Below are positions 10,437 to 22,900 of a DNA stretch of 64,000 bases, piece by piece. The notes below the pieces were generated by a model. The model made no database searches. It worked only from the letters and a program-made list of their open reading frames with translations, and was not told the origin of the DNA. The DNA comes from Dreissena polymorpha (lineage: Eukaryota; Mollusca; Bivalvia; Myida; Dreissenidae): NCBI RefSeq assembly GCF_020536995.1, contig NC_068358.1:248001-312000 (forward strand), in the 5' to 3' direction. How positions within the stretch are numbered: the stretch's first letter is position 1; each line of letters opens with the position of its first letter. Made by a program: the position numbers and the translations under genes.

Positions 10437-13366
10437 CATAGATAGATACATAGATAGATACATAGATACATACATAGATACATACATAGATACATAGATA
10501 AGATTTATTTTGAGTCGGCAAGACATAAATAGACAAAATAAGCCATTAAGGCTTTTGAACCGACTATATAAACATGTGTATAAATGTAACAAGTATAAAA
10601 CAGCTACAATATGGAAATAAAATATAGCGAAATTAAGTTAATAGATATGATATGCATGCTAATAAGTTAATGAAATCACAGTATTACATTCTAATAGTTT
10701 TCATACTATTTAAAGAAATATTGTGCAGGAGGCCGCTGATCTTGATCTATAAGTAGATCATAAAAATATAAAAATAAAAAACTGCCGTAAAAAAATGTGA
10801 GTTTAAAGACTAAGAAGAAACCAAACACAAAATGAGCTAAGAAAGTGGGTAAACACGAGGAATCCAATTGAAACAGATTCGAATTGAACTGGTCAGCAGC
10901 TTCCTCACAAATAAAAGGTTGCAAGTACACATAAGCAAATATAAAACTGACAAGCACAGCACGTACACATAAGCACATAAAAAACTGACAAGTACACATA
11001 AGCATATACAAACTGACAAGCACAGCAAGTACATATAAGCACATATAAAACTGACAAGCACAGCAAGTACATATAAGCACATAAAAAAACTGACAAGTAC
11101 ACATAAGCATATACAAACTGACAAGCACAGCAAGTACATATAAGCACATATAAAACTGACAAGCACAGCAAGTATATATAAGCCCATATAAAAACTGACA
11201 ATCACAGCAGACCGAAGGTAGTTATAGATTTAAGGTAAAAGCAGATTTCATGCTAAACAAAATAATAGTGAAAACTGTTCATGGTAAAAATGTTCATGGA
11301 CTGGCATCAAGCACATAAAGACTGACAAGCAAGGCAAGCTTTGGGTCGTATAAGAATTTAAGTAAACAGATTACGTAACAAATAAAAAAATAGTAATGGA
11401 AAGTGAATAATGTTAATTTGACTGTCACCGGTGTCATGCAACTGGCTCTAAACATACAACATTAATGCGTACATGTATACACATAGACGGGTACACAAAT
11501 AGGCCTAAGCATTTCAGCACAAACAACAAGCAGTACAGAATATTTATAGACAATAGTAATCAACAGGGTAATGTTGAAACATGCGATACAAAAAGCACAA
11601 AAAGAGCGCGAAAAGCACAAAATAAGCACAATAAACATGAAAAAGAAGGGCACAGAAACTAGAAACTACTTATTTTGCAGTATGCTGTACCTGTGCTGTG
11701 GCCCTGTCCCAGGAACAAGAAGAACATTTCCAGACATTTCCATTCCTAGACTGAATAAGATTTTTGAGTTGGTTATAATTTATGTTGGCTCTGAAATTCT
11801 TCTGGGAGGGAATTCCACAGCACAGGGGCAGCATACCTGAAAGACTGCTTACCATAGGTTGAAGTTTTTACTCTAGGAATCTGTAAAATGTTTGAATATC
11901 TAAAATTTATTGACGAATTTCTTTTTACAACTAAGTTAGTTAGTACTACTGCATGTGATAAAAATAATTAGTATTTATCCATATTACGTAACATTAAATG
12001 ATAAAATATAATGTTGCTGTCTTGTTTCATTATTACATAACATTATTATTATTACACTCATAATCCTACTGAAAAATAAGAGACTAAAGGTCCTAAGTCC
12101 CTTCCATAAGAACCAAAGGGATTATACTATTTATAAGACAGAAAAAAAACTTGCGGAATTCCGTTATATAACATTGTAAATTTATGTGTACATCATGTTA
12201 TTAAATATATTGTAACAACTTTATTCTGTGTTTGAGCTATTTCCCTCAAAGGGGTTTTTACTCACAAAGGCCAGACACTTCCTTTGTGAAACTGGGCAAT
12301 AGTTTGACTAAAAACAGTAAAGTATCTGACTGAAAATGATGTTGTTGAATAAAAATGTATGCGTATCAATTTTTGGGGAAGGTGTGATATGCTAGATGTT
12401 GTCTTTTGTAAATAATGCACATGTATTACTTTTTAGTACTTAAATGAAAGAAAACTTATAAATTGCAATGTAATTGTAAATAATACTAAATATTGTGACA
12501 GATTTAAGAATTCATGGCACAACTGATTAGTATTGATATGCGTTGCATATATCTTTTGTGTAGGAGACATTGGTTTTGGTATTTTATTGTAAGTCACACT
12601 TATAACCAACATTTGTAACTCAACCACGCAGCAAAAATCATGCAACAGTCAATTAAATGTATATTATTACTGAATACCAATGAAAAGTACACAAATATGA
12701 AACAGTGAAATTAGCCATTAATTAGGAAAGCCCGGTTAAAGATTAACTATAGCAACACAGTAGCTATGTATTCACTGATTCAAAAAATGTAAAGGTTGTT
12801 TACGTCGCGAAAAAGTGGCAACAACTTTTTTTAACTCAGTGAAACCCCTGGAGATTACAGCCAGCAGGTTTTTTTTTCTTGATTTGGGGGAAGGGTCTGG
12901 CCTTCAATTTTGGGGAAAAAATACCGACAAAACTGAAAAAGAGGAAGTAAGCTTGAAAATTGGGGAAAATTGAACATTTTGTTTTAATTCTTTCACGGAA
13001 AGGGGACTTTCTTTTGGGGGAAGGGGCCTAGAAAATGTCCTTGCTAAAGAAGGAAAAAAACTGAAAAAGCCCTGACAAGAGTCCAACATTGCATAACCAT
13101 ACGTTGATGTATCCAATTTACCTCTTCTCTTAAAGTAATAAGCATAAATCATGTAAAATACTATTATTTTTAAACAATTATGATAATGTATGACAATGAC
13201 TTGATCTTAAACAGTGCAAAACAGGTGTAAGAGTACCTGGTAAAACTATGACTAGTTTTCGGACTATTCAGGGTGTTTTTACTCCCAAATGATGTAAACA
13301 GTCCTGACTTCTGGCCTGTGTCTGGCATTATTGTCACTCCAACATCCGCCTTAGAATTGAAGTTGA
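9059..13366 (-). CDS. Unrecognised, probably nuclear protein, last two exons (partial gene)
   Basis: Two exons, 13366-13237 and 9209-9059, join in phase across an intron of about 4 kb. Exon 13366-13237 enters in phase 1 (acceptor AGTTAAATTTCAG) and leaves in phase 2 (donor CCAG|GTACTC); the next one enters with the single base needed (acceptor TTGTTTTCAG) and reads to TGA at 9059-9061. The junction creates KR, then 11 residues, then KRPR, a classical bipartite nuclear localisation pattern spanning residues from both exons. The first exon has an FTSFGS segment rich in Ser/Thr/Asn; the second ends in a Lys/Pro/Gln tail. I do not recognise the family. The upstream exons, to the right, were not found with a matching phase. 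A donor at 9069 (GTAAAC) could instead continue the gene leftward. Confidence 0.72.
9269..9885. mobile_element. MITE-like element with C-rich TIRs and three internal repeats
   Basis: The ends are ATACCCCCAC and GTGGGGGTAT. Inside, a unit of about 155-160 bp (AACGCACTAAGTGACC, then CTGACCAAGTTTGGTGAAGA) occurs three times, followed by a GACCGACAGACAG run near the right end. It lies in the intron of the gene at 9059-13366. Confidence 0.8.
9954..10107. repeat. Long hairpin
   Basis: The arms TGTCATATCATAACATATTT and AAATATGGTATGATATGACA, extended by a TTTATTAAACGAG/CGAGTTTAATAAA pair, form a near-continuous stem of about 70 bp around a short loop. Probably a fold-back element; no coding sequence. 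Confidence 0.8.
10353..10500 (+). repeat. GATA microsatellite, becoming GATACATA
   Basis: About 20 uninterrupted GATA units (10353-10434), then a compound GATA/CATA stretch. Open frames across it (SIYLSIYL patterns) are artefacts of the repeat. Confidence 0.95.
10917..11205 (+). repeat. Minisatellite of alternating 28- and 38-bp units
   Basis: Units share AGTACATATAAGCACATA and AAACTGACAAG; longer units also carry CAAGCACAGC. A higher-order unit of about 100 bp repeats. The long Cys/Leu-rich minus-strand frames here only reflect the repeat. Confidence 0.85.
12000..13200. other. Intron sequence without a recognisable feature
   Basis: AT-rich. A degenerate purine-rich stretch at about 12865-13080 (GGGGAAGGG and GGGGAAAA blocks) looks like old repeat debris. 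No exon with paired splice sites was seen. Confidence 0.45.
13237..13366 (-). CDS. Penultimate exon of the unrecognised nuclear-type gene
   Basis: The exon is 130 nt, phase 1 to phase 2, with clean splice sites. It encodes a hydrophilic segment ending SPKTSHSFT. A MITE (13376-13558) begins only about 10 bp upstream of its acceptor. Confidence 0.72.
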
Positions 13367-13375
13367 CTGAAATTT

Positions 13376-13558
13376 AACTCTTTCAGTGCTGGAACCGAGT
13401 TTTGAAGGCCTTTGCAAACAAAACGTGGCATCTCATCAGGATCCAAACTGTTTGCTATTCTTATAGTATTCTTTGAAAAAAATTGAAGAAAATGCTAATG
13501 TTAGAAATTCAGCAGACGACATTTTAACAGACGACAAATTTCCCAGCATGCAAAGGAT
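13376..13558. repeat. MITE next to a splice acceptor
   Basis: The ends CTTTCAGTGCTGGAA and CCCAGCATGCAAAGG form imperfect inverted termini. The inner part contains GGCATCTCATCAGGATCCAA. It matches a common bivalve repeat by memory. Confidence 0.72.
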
Positions 13559-14043
13559 TTATTAAAAATGTAACATTCATACTTATATAGGTAGTAAATC
13601 ATGGTCAGAAGTTTCAAAAGAGGTTCAAATCCAAAAATTCAAAAGCTATTTTTGTTAAAATATATTACTGTTTTATTATGTTGTGCCCATACCCAAACAT
13701 GCTTTTTTTCACTTTCATTTTGTTCTTTCACTTTAAGTTCCTCTCCTTTTTAAGTCTGACAAAATTATTTATAAATTTATTTGAAAAAAGAATTATTCCT
13801 TAACGTCAGTATTAGTTTAAATATTACTTAAGTCAGTGTATTAATTTATTTGTCAACATTGAACAATTAGAAAACACCAAAGAGTGATTCTTTATTCCGT
13901 AACAATCACAATGTCCGCCATTTCCAGTGTTAAAACTCAAGAGTTCTGATTCAAATATGAGTGCTGATTGTTTAATATATGTTAACTGAATGTGTTGATA
14001 AAAAAGGTATACAATCACACTAAACAGATAAATATTATTTGTA

Positions 14044-14585
14044 ATGCCCCCCTTCGAAGAAGAGGGGGTATATTGTTTTGCACAAGTCGGTCCGTCGGTC
14101 CGTCCGTCCACCGAATGGTTTCCGGATGATAACTCAATAACGCTTACGCCTAGGATCATGAAACTTCATAGGTACATTGATCATGACTTGCAGATGACCA
14201 CTATTGATTTTCAGGTCACTAGGTCAAAGGTCAAGGTCACGGTGACTCGAACCAGTAAAATGGTTTCCAGATGATAACTCAAGAACACTTACGCCTTGGA
14301 TCATGAAACTTCATAGGTACATTGATCATAACGCGCAGATGACCCCAATTGATTTTCAGGTCACTAGGTCAAAGGTCAAGGTCACGGTGACTTGACACAT
14401 TAAATGGTTTCTGGATGATAACTCAAGAAAGATTACGCCTAGGATCATGAAACTTCACATGTACTTTGATCATGACTGGCAGATGACCCCTATTGATTTT
14501 CAGGTCACTAGGTCAAAGGTCACAGTGATAAAAAACGTATTCACACAATGGCTGCTACTACAACTGACAGCCCATGTGGGGTCAT
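14044..14585. mobile_element. MITE-like element with C-rich end and three internal repeats
   Basis: It starts ATGCCCCCCTTCGAAG and ends near GTGGGGTCAT. A CGGTCCGTCGGTCCGTCCGT run lies near the left end, then three units of about 130 bp (GATGATAACTCAA, then GGATCATGAAACTTCA, then CAGGTCACTAGGTCAAAGGT). Same architecture as 7568-8006 and 9269-9885, with a different inner sequence. Confidence 0.78.
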
Positions 14586-15278
14586 GCATGTTTTTTAACT
14601 TAAAATTTCTATTAAATATAAAAACCAGCTGTTAAATAATGCTACGTATGCGTAAAGTTTAATTCACAGTAATTTTTTTACCTGCGAGTCCTGCGTCATG
14701 TATTCACAAAAACCTCTGGGGATGCTGAGTTTCGGTCCCGAACATGCATTGAAATTTCTCAAAAAATAATATCTTTAATATTTGGACTTATTCTTTCAAT
14801 TCGGGGACTTATAGATTTGCACGTTACCGAGTCCCAGGACTCGGATGAGACAATTTGTATAAATATCACTGAATTCATCATTTGTAACTGTGACAAGCTC
14901 TTGATACATGCCCTCTTTGCCTTCACAATTGATCATGTGCACAACATTAGCACCGAGATAAAGCATTATCTGGTGCACTTACAAATGATGACACTCACCT
15001 GACTTACATGAAGAATAGACAATTCAAACTTTCGATAATTAATATCATAGCATATACGTTTGGTATTATGACAAGATTAAAATTTGGGGAGTGTGTTCAG
15101 CAATGCAGATGGCTAAAATTTGATTTGCTTGTTAGACAAGATAGACTTTGGTCGAAACAGTGGACTTGTACCTTAGAATATTTACAACTCTGTATCTTAA
15201 AGCTGGGTGTTCTTGTAAGGCAAAGCTGTTATTGTGCAGTGTTAAGTTGTGTTATAGTGAATTAATTTAATTTAGTCA

Positions 15279-15677
15279 TTTGAGTTTTAATCGATAGCTC
15301 GCGTCCTATTCCTTTAAAACAACGAAGCGTGATAAATAATGCATGCATATGCAACCACTTACCCCTAAAAACTTATTCCAATACAATCAGAATGATAAGT
15401 ATTTTTCATTTATTTACATTTATTAAAACGTCGTTGTTGTTGATTGGATATTTCTGTGCCTGGCTCTGTCAGTGTAATTCACTGGTAAGCCGGGTTCAAG
15501 AGCGATGGCTACTTTCGTTTTTAAGTAAATCAAATTTAGACTTAAAACAGTTGTTGCAAAGAAAATATTAACTTTTGGAATTAGTTTTTAGGGGTAAGTG
15601 GTTGCATATGCATGCATTATGTGACATGCCTCGTTGTTTGAAAGGAATAGGACGCGAGCTATCGATTAAAACTCAAA
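15279..15677. mobile_element. Non-autonomous element with TIRs of about 105 bp
   Basis: The left arm starts TTTGAGTTTTAATCGATAGC and the right arm ends with its complement; both include CATATGCAACCACTTACCCC. The inner 190 bp has no recognisable coding sequence. Confidence 0.85.
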
Positions 15678-16607
15678 AATATTGTGTGAACGTCTGTCCC
15701 ACATTTATTCTTGTAGACCGTTTGGTTCGAAATATTGCGTGGTTATCGACCGACTGTGAGTGAACGGCTGGACGGATTTCTTTGAGGTAAACTTTTTTTG
15801 AAAGGTTGTCCATTGCCCATAAGAGGACCAAGGGATGCTTTGGATTATTTTTTTTGTTGTTGAAATTTTTGCGGCCCGCGAAGAAAGGCCTATGAAAACT
15901 TTAGTTAATGACCTTGTTATGATTTTAATATCAGAGGGTGGGGATTTTTTTCGCTTTTTTTTCATTTTTTCTCTCATTAAACATGATTTTATATATTTAT
16001 TTGATATACTATCCAGGGTACGTTACTTCCACCTGTGTTCATTCGTGGTTAGCCGCTGAAAGGTCAGGTAAGGTCAAAAGTGACGTTAAACAGCTACACC
16101 GAAAAACCCGACACAATAAGGGAAAGTCGCACCATATAAAACGCATAATCCAAAAAAGGTACAAAGCACATTAAATTGATTAAGTTAATGTAAAAAAGCA
16201 AATATTGTTAAACAAATCATCGTTATGACAATAACAATTAAGTACTTCTGGGTTTTAAATCAATATTGCTAAATGAAGGACATTTATCGTACGTGTAGAG
16301 CTATTCACGGAAAACAAGGCCTCGCGTTTTCTGAAAACGCTTAATTAGATTTATTAAGGAAGTTTTACCGACTGTTGAAGGCAGTCTTTATTTTGCAGCT
16401 GCATGTTTCTTAGTGTAGTAGATATCAGTTGGAAAACCGCCGTAAGTATATTTTATGATTTTATCAGATAACGTGGACGTTGAAATTTAGCTTTAGTGAC
16501 AGCGCTATTTGCAGTAATCAATGATTATAATTTATTGTATACTCACTTGTTAAATATAATTTTACTACGGTGGCAAATATGAGACAAAGTCTTAATTGTA
16601 TGTATAT
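15678..16607. other. Intergenic stretch, nothing recognised
   Basis: No domain, paired splice sites or repeat border was identified; open frames here are short and of biased composition. Confidence 0.4.
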
Positions 16608-17198
16608 GTTAACCTCCGGGGGGGGGGGGGGGGGGGGGGTAACTCCCTATATACGGGTATATAGGGGTGTGTTTTTCGACTAAAATTATCGATATGGGTA
16701 TGGTTTTGAACATCTAAGTTTAGATATGGGTATTGAAATCAGAAAATTTGCTTGTATATAAATGCATATAGATTTGCATGTATCAGTATCACAAAGGGTA
16801 TGATACATTACATTATTGTATATAAATGGGTATAACAAGTTTTATAACATTGTATGATACATACATGTATATGAAATTTACACATAAGCATGAAATAGCA
16901 AATTCAATAAGTATACTGTATTGATATGATAGAGATTAAAATTCTATTATGAATAATGTTCACTTTATCAAATTCTAGTATTGAAATGGGTCAAGTTTAT
17001 CAAAATTATTGTATTGAAATAGGTCCACTTTCTCAATGGTGTCGTATACAAATGGGTCTGCCTTTTCAAAAATCTTGTATGAAAATGGGTCTGCTTTATC
17101 AGAGTTCCGGTATAAAAATGGGTCACATTTCGGACGTCTCAGCGGGACACCCCTACCCAAAAATTTGGGAAGTTACCCCCCCCCCGGGGGGTAACCTC
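16608..17198. mobile_element. Repeat element with G/C-run ends and degenerate 33-bp internal units
   Basis: It starts GTTAACCTCCGGGG with a long G run and ends CCCCGGGGGGTAACCTC. Inside, diverged units of about 33 bp (GTATTGAAATGGGT and variants) repeat. I recognise the type as common in marine invertebrates. Confidence 0.72.
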
Positions 17199-17204
17199 GA
17201 CTTA

Positions 17205-17365
17205 GCAACTCGTTCCATGAGTTATAAACGTGTCCCCATGATTAAATTGTGGGGGACTCAGTAAGTCGTGGTAATGAGGATGTAAGTCGTTGTTACGATA
17301 TTGTGTAGCCGTGGGAACGACGTAGTAACTGGTGGGACCGAGACAACTTACTCGTGGTAACGAAA
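17205..17365 (+). repeat. Degenerate short tandem repeat (GTAAGTCGTGGTAACGA type)
   Basis: Loose copies of a GTCGTGGTAACGA-like unit of about 17-30 bp; faint copies continue at 17580-17690 beyond the hairpin. Confidence 0.5.
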
Positions 17366-17414
17366 AAATAAACCATCTAAATACATGCTGTTTATTCATT
17401 GATCAAAATTGCCG

Positions 17415-17582
17415 ATGCATGAAAGGCTAACATTATTTCGGAAAATATAAATAGGATGGATTTTGGAAAATGCTTTTCAGAGAGTGTTAATCAATCAATA
17501 CGAATACAGGCTATATGAAAAACATTTTCCAAAATCCATCCTATTTATATTGTACGAAATTATGTTAGCCTTTCGTTTGTAC
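17415..17582. repeat. Hairpin with arms of about 60 bp
   Basis: GAAAGGCTAACATTATTTCG, then TATAAATAGGATGGATTTTG, is complemented at 17520-17580, with a loop of about 45 bp. It interrupts the degenerate tandem repeat on both sides. Confidence 0.82.
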
Positions 17583-17699
17583 CAGAGGTTAGTCTTTTCG
17601 AACACAAGAGTAAGTTATGTCGTCCTCTTAACTTTGTAAGTCTTTGGTACGATTTACTTACCTTTGAGAACCAGTTGCTTAGTCGTTGTATATTGCAAC

Positions 17700-18883
17700 G
17701 TCCAATAATGAATAGTGATTCATGAATCATGATCAGTCTTATTTTGAACGAATTTTTATTGTTGTTATACAAATTCAAACAACGGAACAAAACGTGCCAC
17801 TCTGTTGTCTACGCCAGTGTTTTATCCCTCGTTTAGTTTTCGACGTGCAAATTTATTAAGGACTAAAAGAGGGGTTTCCTATTTTATATAACATTGTAAT
17901 CTATTTCAAACGGCAGGTACCCTTGGGATGAGCAGGATAATAAATGTTATAAGTGTCAAATACATATAAACTGTCTTTTATTTATGATAAGTAACCGATT
18001 GCCAAACGGTGTGACACAAACTCACATATGCGCAACACCAACATACACACACACATGGATAAAACAGGTGTGACTGCCTTTTAACGGTTTACGAAAAGCA
18101 TGTATTTTGAATCAATTTTGTTGGCAAGATAAGGTTCTTTATAAACGACTGAAGTGTGATTATAATGTGAAATGTAACGATAAATGTATATTAGGGGTAT
18201 ATAGCGGCATTAACAGTTTTTAAACATACTTCTTCACAGGAAAGACGCATTCAAATATAAGTATGTCAAACAGCGAGCGTTTGTAAAATGCTTTTGTTAG
18301 CATATACATCAACACTATCGGGGGTGTTTGATTATCATTAAAAAGTTGTTTTTTTAAACACAGTGATCGTGTCTTCCGTGTGGTAGAAGAATGTTCAACC
18401 TGTGTTTATTAAACCTGAGATTACGTACAGGCATAGTTTGATAAACATAACAGAAGAGAGTTTTATATTGCCAATATAAGTGGTACCTATCAGTTTCAGT
18501 TGAATGGTTTAGCAATTATATTATTGGTTGTTGAAGTTCATTCAACACATATATTCTAAAGTTTGGGTTGCGAATGTGACGCAACATAAGTTTTAACTTT
18601 AAGGTTAACGAAAAATACACAAAAAGTGTTCGATGCTATGATTTTTTGATTATGTGCTAGAATGCAATAAATGTATGGCCCCTTATGAATCAAACGTGTT
18701 TGTCTTTAATCCCATCTGGATCATTATCCTACATATGATATAGGCGGTCTGCCAATCTAAGCAGAGGCCAGACATTTTGTGTATGCCATACGCAGTTTTT
18801 CTGTGTGCAACATATGCAAAGGGATAAACGACTATTTGATAATAAGAACATGTGCTGTTCAGTTTAAACCATAAAGATACAAT
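17700..18883. other. Upstream region of the MIEAP-like gene
   Basis: No gene or clear repeat was recognised. The promoter must be here, but no convincing TATA element was seen close to ATG 18884. Confidence 0.4.
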
Positions 18884-19924
18884 ATGACGTCACAAGCGGA
18901 TGATGCGGCGTTATCCGATGAACCACCCATGCATCACATAATTTCCGGTGACGAGGAGATTGCCCGTCTGGCCTGCCGATTCGAAGAGCAACAGGTAGTG
19001 CTACTCGGGTACCGGAGATGCATATATAAATATAATACATGTATTAACGAAATACAAGTTTAATGTCGGTCTAATACAACGTAAGTAAAGAGACTCCAGC
19101 TAAAAGTCATATTTGTTTTTAAACAACATAAGTATAATTTCCATTCAAAAGCATGCATTCATAAATTGAAAGTACAAATTGTAAGCGCACATTTTAATAA
19201 AAAACAGCACAGAAGAAAGCGATTCAAAAAATGTCTATTATTTGATGTGAACGTCGCAATTCCTGTTTAACGTTTTACAATACTTAAAACACACGAATAA
19301 ACAATTATCACACAATGTAGCTCCCAATTAAAATAGTGTTAAACACAATTTCATTAAATTGAATACCGAATGTACTATTTAAAAGCGCATTAATTCATTT
19401 CACTTTTTATATCTGTATGTTTCAGAACCAAATTGTATGTGAAAATGAAGTAAATACCAAGCCAATACTTGCTGAAAATGAGCAGCTAAAAGAAGAAAAT
19501 GCTGCATTGAACTCAAGGTCAGATGAAGTGAAGTAACTATGTTTGGCATGAACGTAGCTACCCGTGATATTGTTCTGTTATTTATAACCAAGCAGCATTT
19601 AATTATTTGTCGGTTCTGTAAACTTAATGTAAATGTTAATGCGTCTTTTTTGTTTACTATTTACACGTTACACCAGTTTTTGTTCGTGTATATAAGCGAA
19701 TTTACGTTGATAATTAAGCTTACCAATGTTTCGATGGTTTTCTGTTTGTATTTGAAATTAACACTATATGTCCACTAACTACTAGAATCAAGTATCTTGT
19801 GTTACTTATGTTGACATTTCAAAGATAATTTTAACGAAACAGCGGACAAGAGACTGTGTACAACGAGTTTACCCGTGTTGAAAATGAACTTGAACTGGTA
19901 AAAAACGAACTTATCCAAAAAGAG
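18884..19924 (+). CDS. MIEAP-like gene, exons 1-3 (N-terminus)
   Basis: Exon 1 starts at ATG 18884 (MTSQADDAALSDEPP) and ends in phase 0 at CAACAG|GTAGTG. Exon 2 (19426-19532) ends in phase 2; a second donor 15 nt earlier (CAAG|GTCAGA) keeps the same phase, so a 5-residue alternative is possible. Exon 3 (19843-19924) begins with the one base needed and ends AAAGAG|GTGAGT in phase 0. From exon 2 on, Glu/Asn/Leu heptads start the coiled coil. Confidence 0.82.
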
Positions 19925-22900
19925 GTGAGTCAGTATTACTTCTTTTTGATTAATACATGTAAACCCAATTTAAGATTCTCTATAGTTTATTCTTTATCAA
20001 AAGATGACTTGCGTCTAATAAAATGTGCTTCCTGCGACTTAAAGTCAATAACACTTATCAAAGAAATCAATACCATTGACACGTACAGACTATTGAACTA
20101 TCAATCTCTTGCACGACGGTTACATTACATTACCTCTGTGTGGCGTTCGACATTGTTTACACACCGGTCTTACTGACCTGTGTACTAACGCGAAAGCAAT
20201 TGTGGGTAGCACTTCTTTTACGAGTGAAAAGTGAAAGCGAAAGTAGGTCATGTACTCATGCTTCTGATAATCGCTGTCAGTCCTAATAGAGATTCAAAAT
20301 AACATTTAAACATTATTCAATAACATTTCTTTAAACAACATTCCGTTTTAAACACACACTAAACACGATTTTTCTTTCATTACTAACATTTTCATTCCTA
20401 CTCAGAACTACTTTGGCGGAAGCATAATTCCCCAAACCAGGAGAATGTGATGCGTCTTAGTATAGAGCTGACAATAACGTAGTGACGTCACCATCTATGT
20501 ATAGAATGATGCGTTCTATGCATAGATGGTGACGTCACTACGTTTATTGCCATGATCATTCCAAGCGTTCATCATAGAGGTTATAGTATACTAAACAATC
20601 TCTTGCACGACGGTAACATTGCATTCACTGCATTCAAGAAAACCATCTCATACCATGATAACTTATATCAGTCTTAATTCATTATTATAAAATTGAAATG
20701 GTTGTTTGATGTTAAGAAACCTACATACATACATACGTCGAAGCAATGCCTAACGTCACTCAATAAAAATTATGCTCAATTGTTAACATTTGTGAAGTGT
20801 GCGGAATTATTCCGCGTGCGTAAATGGACAAAAAATAGTTCCAAGGAGATGCATTAAAGGGGCCTTTTCACAGATTTTGGCATTTTTTAACTTATTCATT
20901 AAATGCTTTATATCGATAAATGTAAACATTGGATCGTAACAGCTCCAGTAAAAAATCAAGAATAAAATTTTAAAAAGGAAAAGAACATTGCCCGGTCCAG
21001 GTTTCGAAAAAGTGACCCCTGGAGTCCTTCCAGAGTCCTGAAGTAAAAAACGCCTTAGCCTACTGAGCTGTTCCGCCGAGTACACATATTTTACGTATTT
21101 TATACCTTATATAAGCAATCTTCGTAGTTTCACAAAATTTAACGACAAAAACAGAACTCTCCAAATTATTCAATCGTTTCGCGTTGCAACGCTTTATAAT
21201 TTTTAGGTTTTAAAATCGTCAAAAGATGCATATAATGGCTATATTAGACCATGGTAAATGTTCAGTATTACTGTTTCCTCACAAATATCATAACTAAAAC
21301 GAAAATTTGCGAATCTGAAACAACTTTTTTCAATTTTGTCAATTTACCAAAGCGTGAAAAGATCCCTTTAATACTACCAAGTTTTTGCCGGATAAATCGT
21401 AAATTTAATTATTTTTGTTTAAATTCAATGCATGCGATCTTAAATATTCAATCAAATATACATTGAAAGCGTTTGTTCGGTTTTACCAAAATTATAGGCA
21501 AAATGGCAAGCTGAGCATTTCGCAAAGTTGTATGTGAGAGCAAGGAACGACAACTCTGGGTGGAGATTGTTGAACTATATCATCTAAATTTGTTAATCAA
21601 CGAACAATATTTCTACAAATAAGAACTTCAGAAATCATATACATACATTATTGTAAGTAGTTGATGGGTAAAGTTATTGCTACCTTTCTACGCTCTTGTG
21701 CACTTAATGTTAGTTCGATATAGATCTCAAAGCGTTTCAGTATACATGTACATGTATATCCGTTTCGGCATCAGTCCATTGGCTCTTGTCCAGGCTATTA
21801 CTAAATATATTTTAAGGTAATATAAAAACACAATGTTTCCACAAAAGAAAATCTTGCGGCGGCAGTGCAAGATGTATATCCCCCGGGATGCATATCCTCA
21901 GTTGTAATATCCTCAATGAGGAGGTAAAATGTCAGATGAAAAATACTGCCGCTTCTCCGAGAAGACATGTTGAATGTCGTTCATAAAACTCATGTACCAA
22001 GTTGAAATATAGGGGCCACGTTTAGAGGTCAATCGACGTGTCCGGACTGTAACGTAATTCTTTATCAATTAATATAACTTGCACATATGTTCGTCATTTT
22101 TTGGCGACATGAAATACCAATGTCGTTTGCTGAAAGGTGGTGGTCAATCTTTGAAGCAACGGCCAATTAGGGCATGATAGTGATTATGAATACCTCTAGT
22201 TAAAATGTTTCATATAGTTTAAAATTTAACTAATACAAATGTTCAGTAGTTGGGGAATCGCGCTCACGTTCTAACACAACGGTCAATTTCAAAGAACCCC
22301 GTCAATAGTTAGATTTATCGTTATTCCTGAGGTAGTTTTTATGCGTATTGCGCTAGGTTAAATGTCAGTGCTTAAAACAATGGGCATGATGAAGCTGGTG
22401 TAAACGGCAAGTTTAACAAAAATCTGCCAGTTTCAAAGTATTATATCTCACATGCTCACCATGGTATTCTTGACAACGAGCTTGATAAACAACAAGAATA
22501 TACACCTGCTATTGTTTAAATTGATTAAGTACAAATTTGCGAACATGTTGTTTTTATATTGTTGGTGAATGATACAGGGGTCTAAGATTCAACGGATTCC
22601 TGAGCTAGAAGAAGAAAACGAAAATTTCATAAAATACCTGGAAAAGGTCAAACAGATGTACGAAGAACAGAATAACCATCTGACAGAAATACAAGAAGAA
22701 AAAAGTAAATTAGACGATCATATTACTACACAGGTATAACGTATTTTCGTATATATATGTAACAATATCAAATATAGAAAAGGGTTTTTATGGTAGACAT
22801 TTAGTCGTGTAGCAGAAATACTATACACTAAATATTCACTTGTTTGTAAATTAAAAAATAGAACAATTTACTAAAATAAAAAAGGCTGCTACCTATGTTC

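Larger units (their letters stand above)
10353..11950 (-). mobile_element. 5'-truncated LINE with GATA-type tail
   Basis: Read on the minus strand, 11880-11700 encodes a typical C-terminal end of a LINE reverse transcriptase (YGKQSFRYAAPVLWNSLP, then a shift into LKNLIQSRNGNVWKC). A non-coding 3' region follows, ending in AATAAATCTTATCTATG and a long TATC repeat at 10500-10353. I infer one element copied from its 3' end, with the microsatellite grown from its tail. The coding part is broken, and the left (5') edge is approximate. Confidence 0.65.

Noticed and set aside
10259-11205. Long minus-strand frames rich in Ile/Tyr/Leu/Ser and Cys/Leu
   Set aside because: They are translations of the GATA microsatellite and the 28/38-bp minisatellite; open in several frames at once.
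14682-14760. Exon-like minus segment ending GACTCGCAG|GTAAAA
   Set aside because: It ends in phase 0, which would put a TGA into the next exon at 13366 (needs phase 1); no linking exon was found, so not added to that gene.
14796-14978. 60-codon minus frame (NCEGKEGMYQELVTVTND)
   Set aside because: Reads plausibly but lacks splice sites and lies among repeats; could be repeat-derived.
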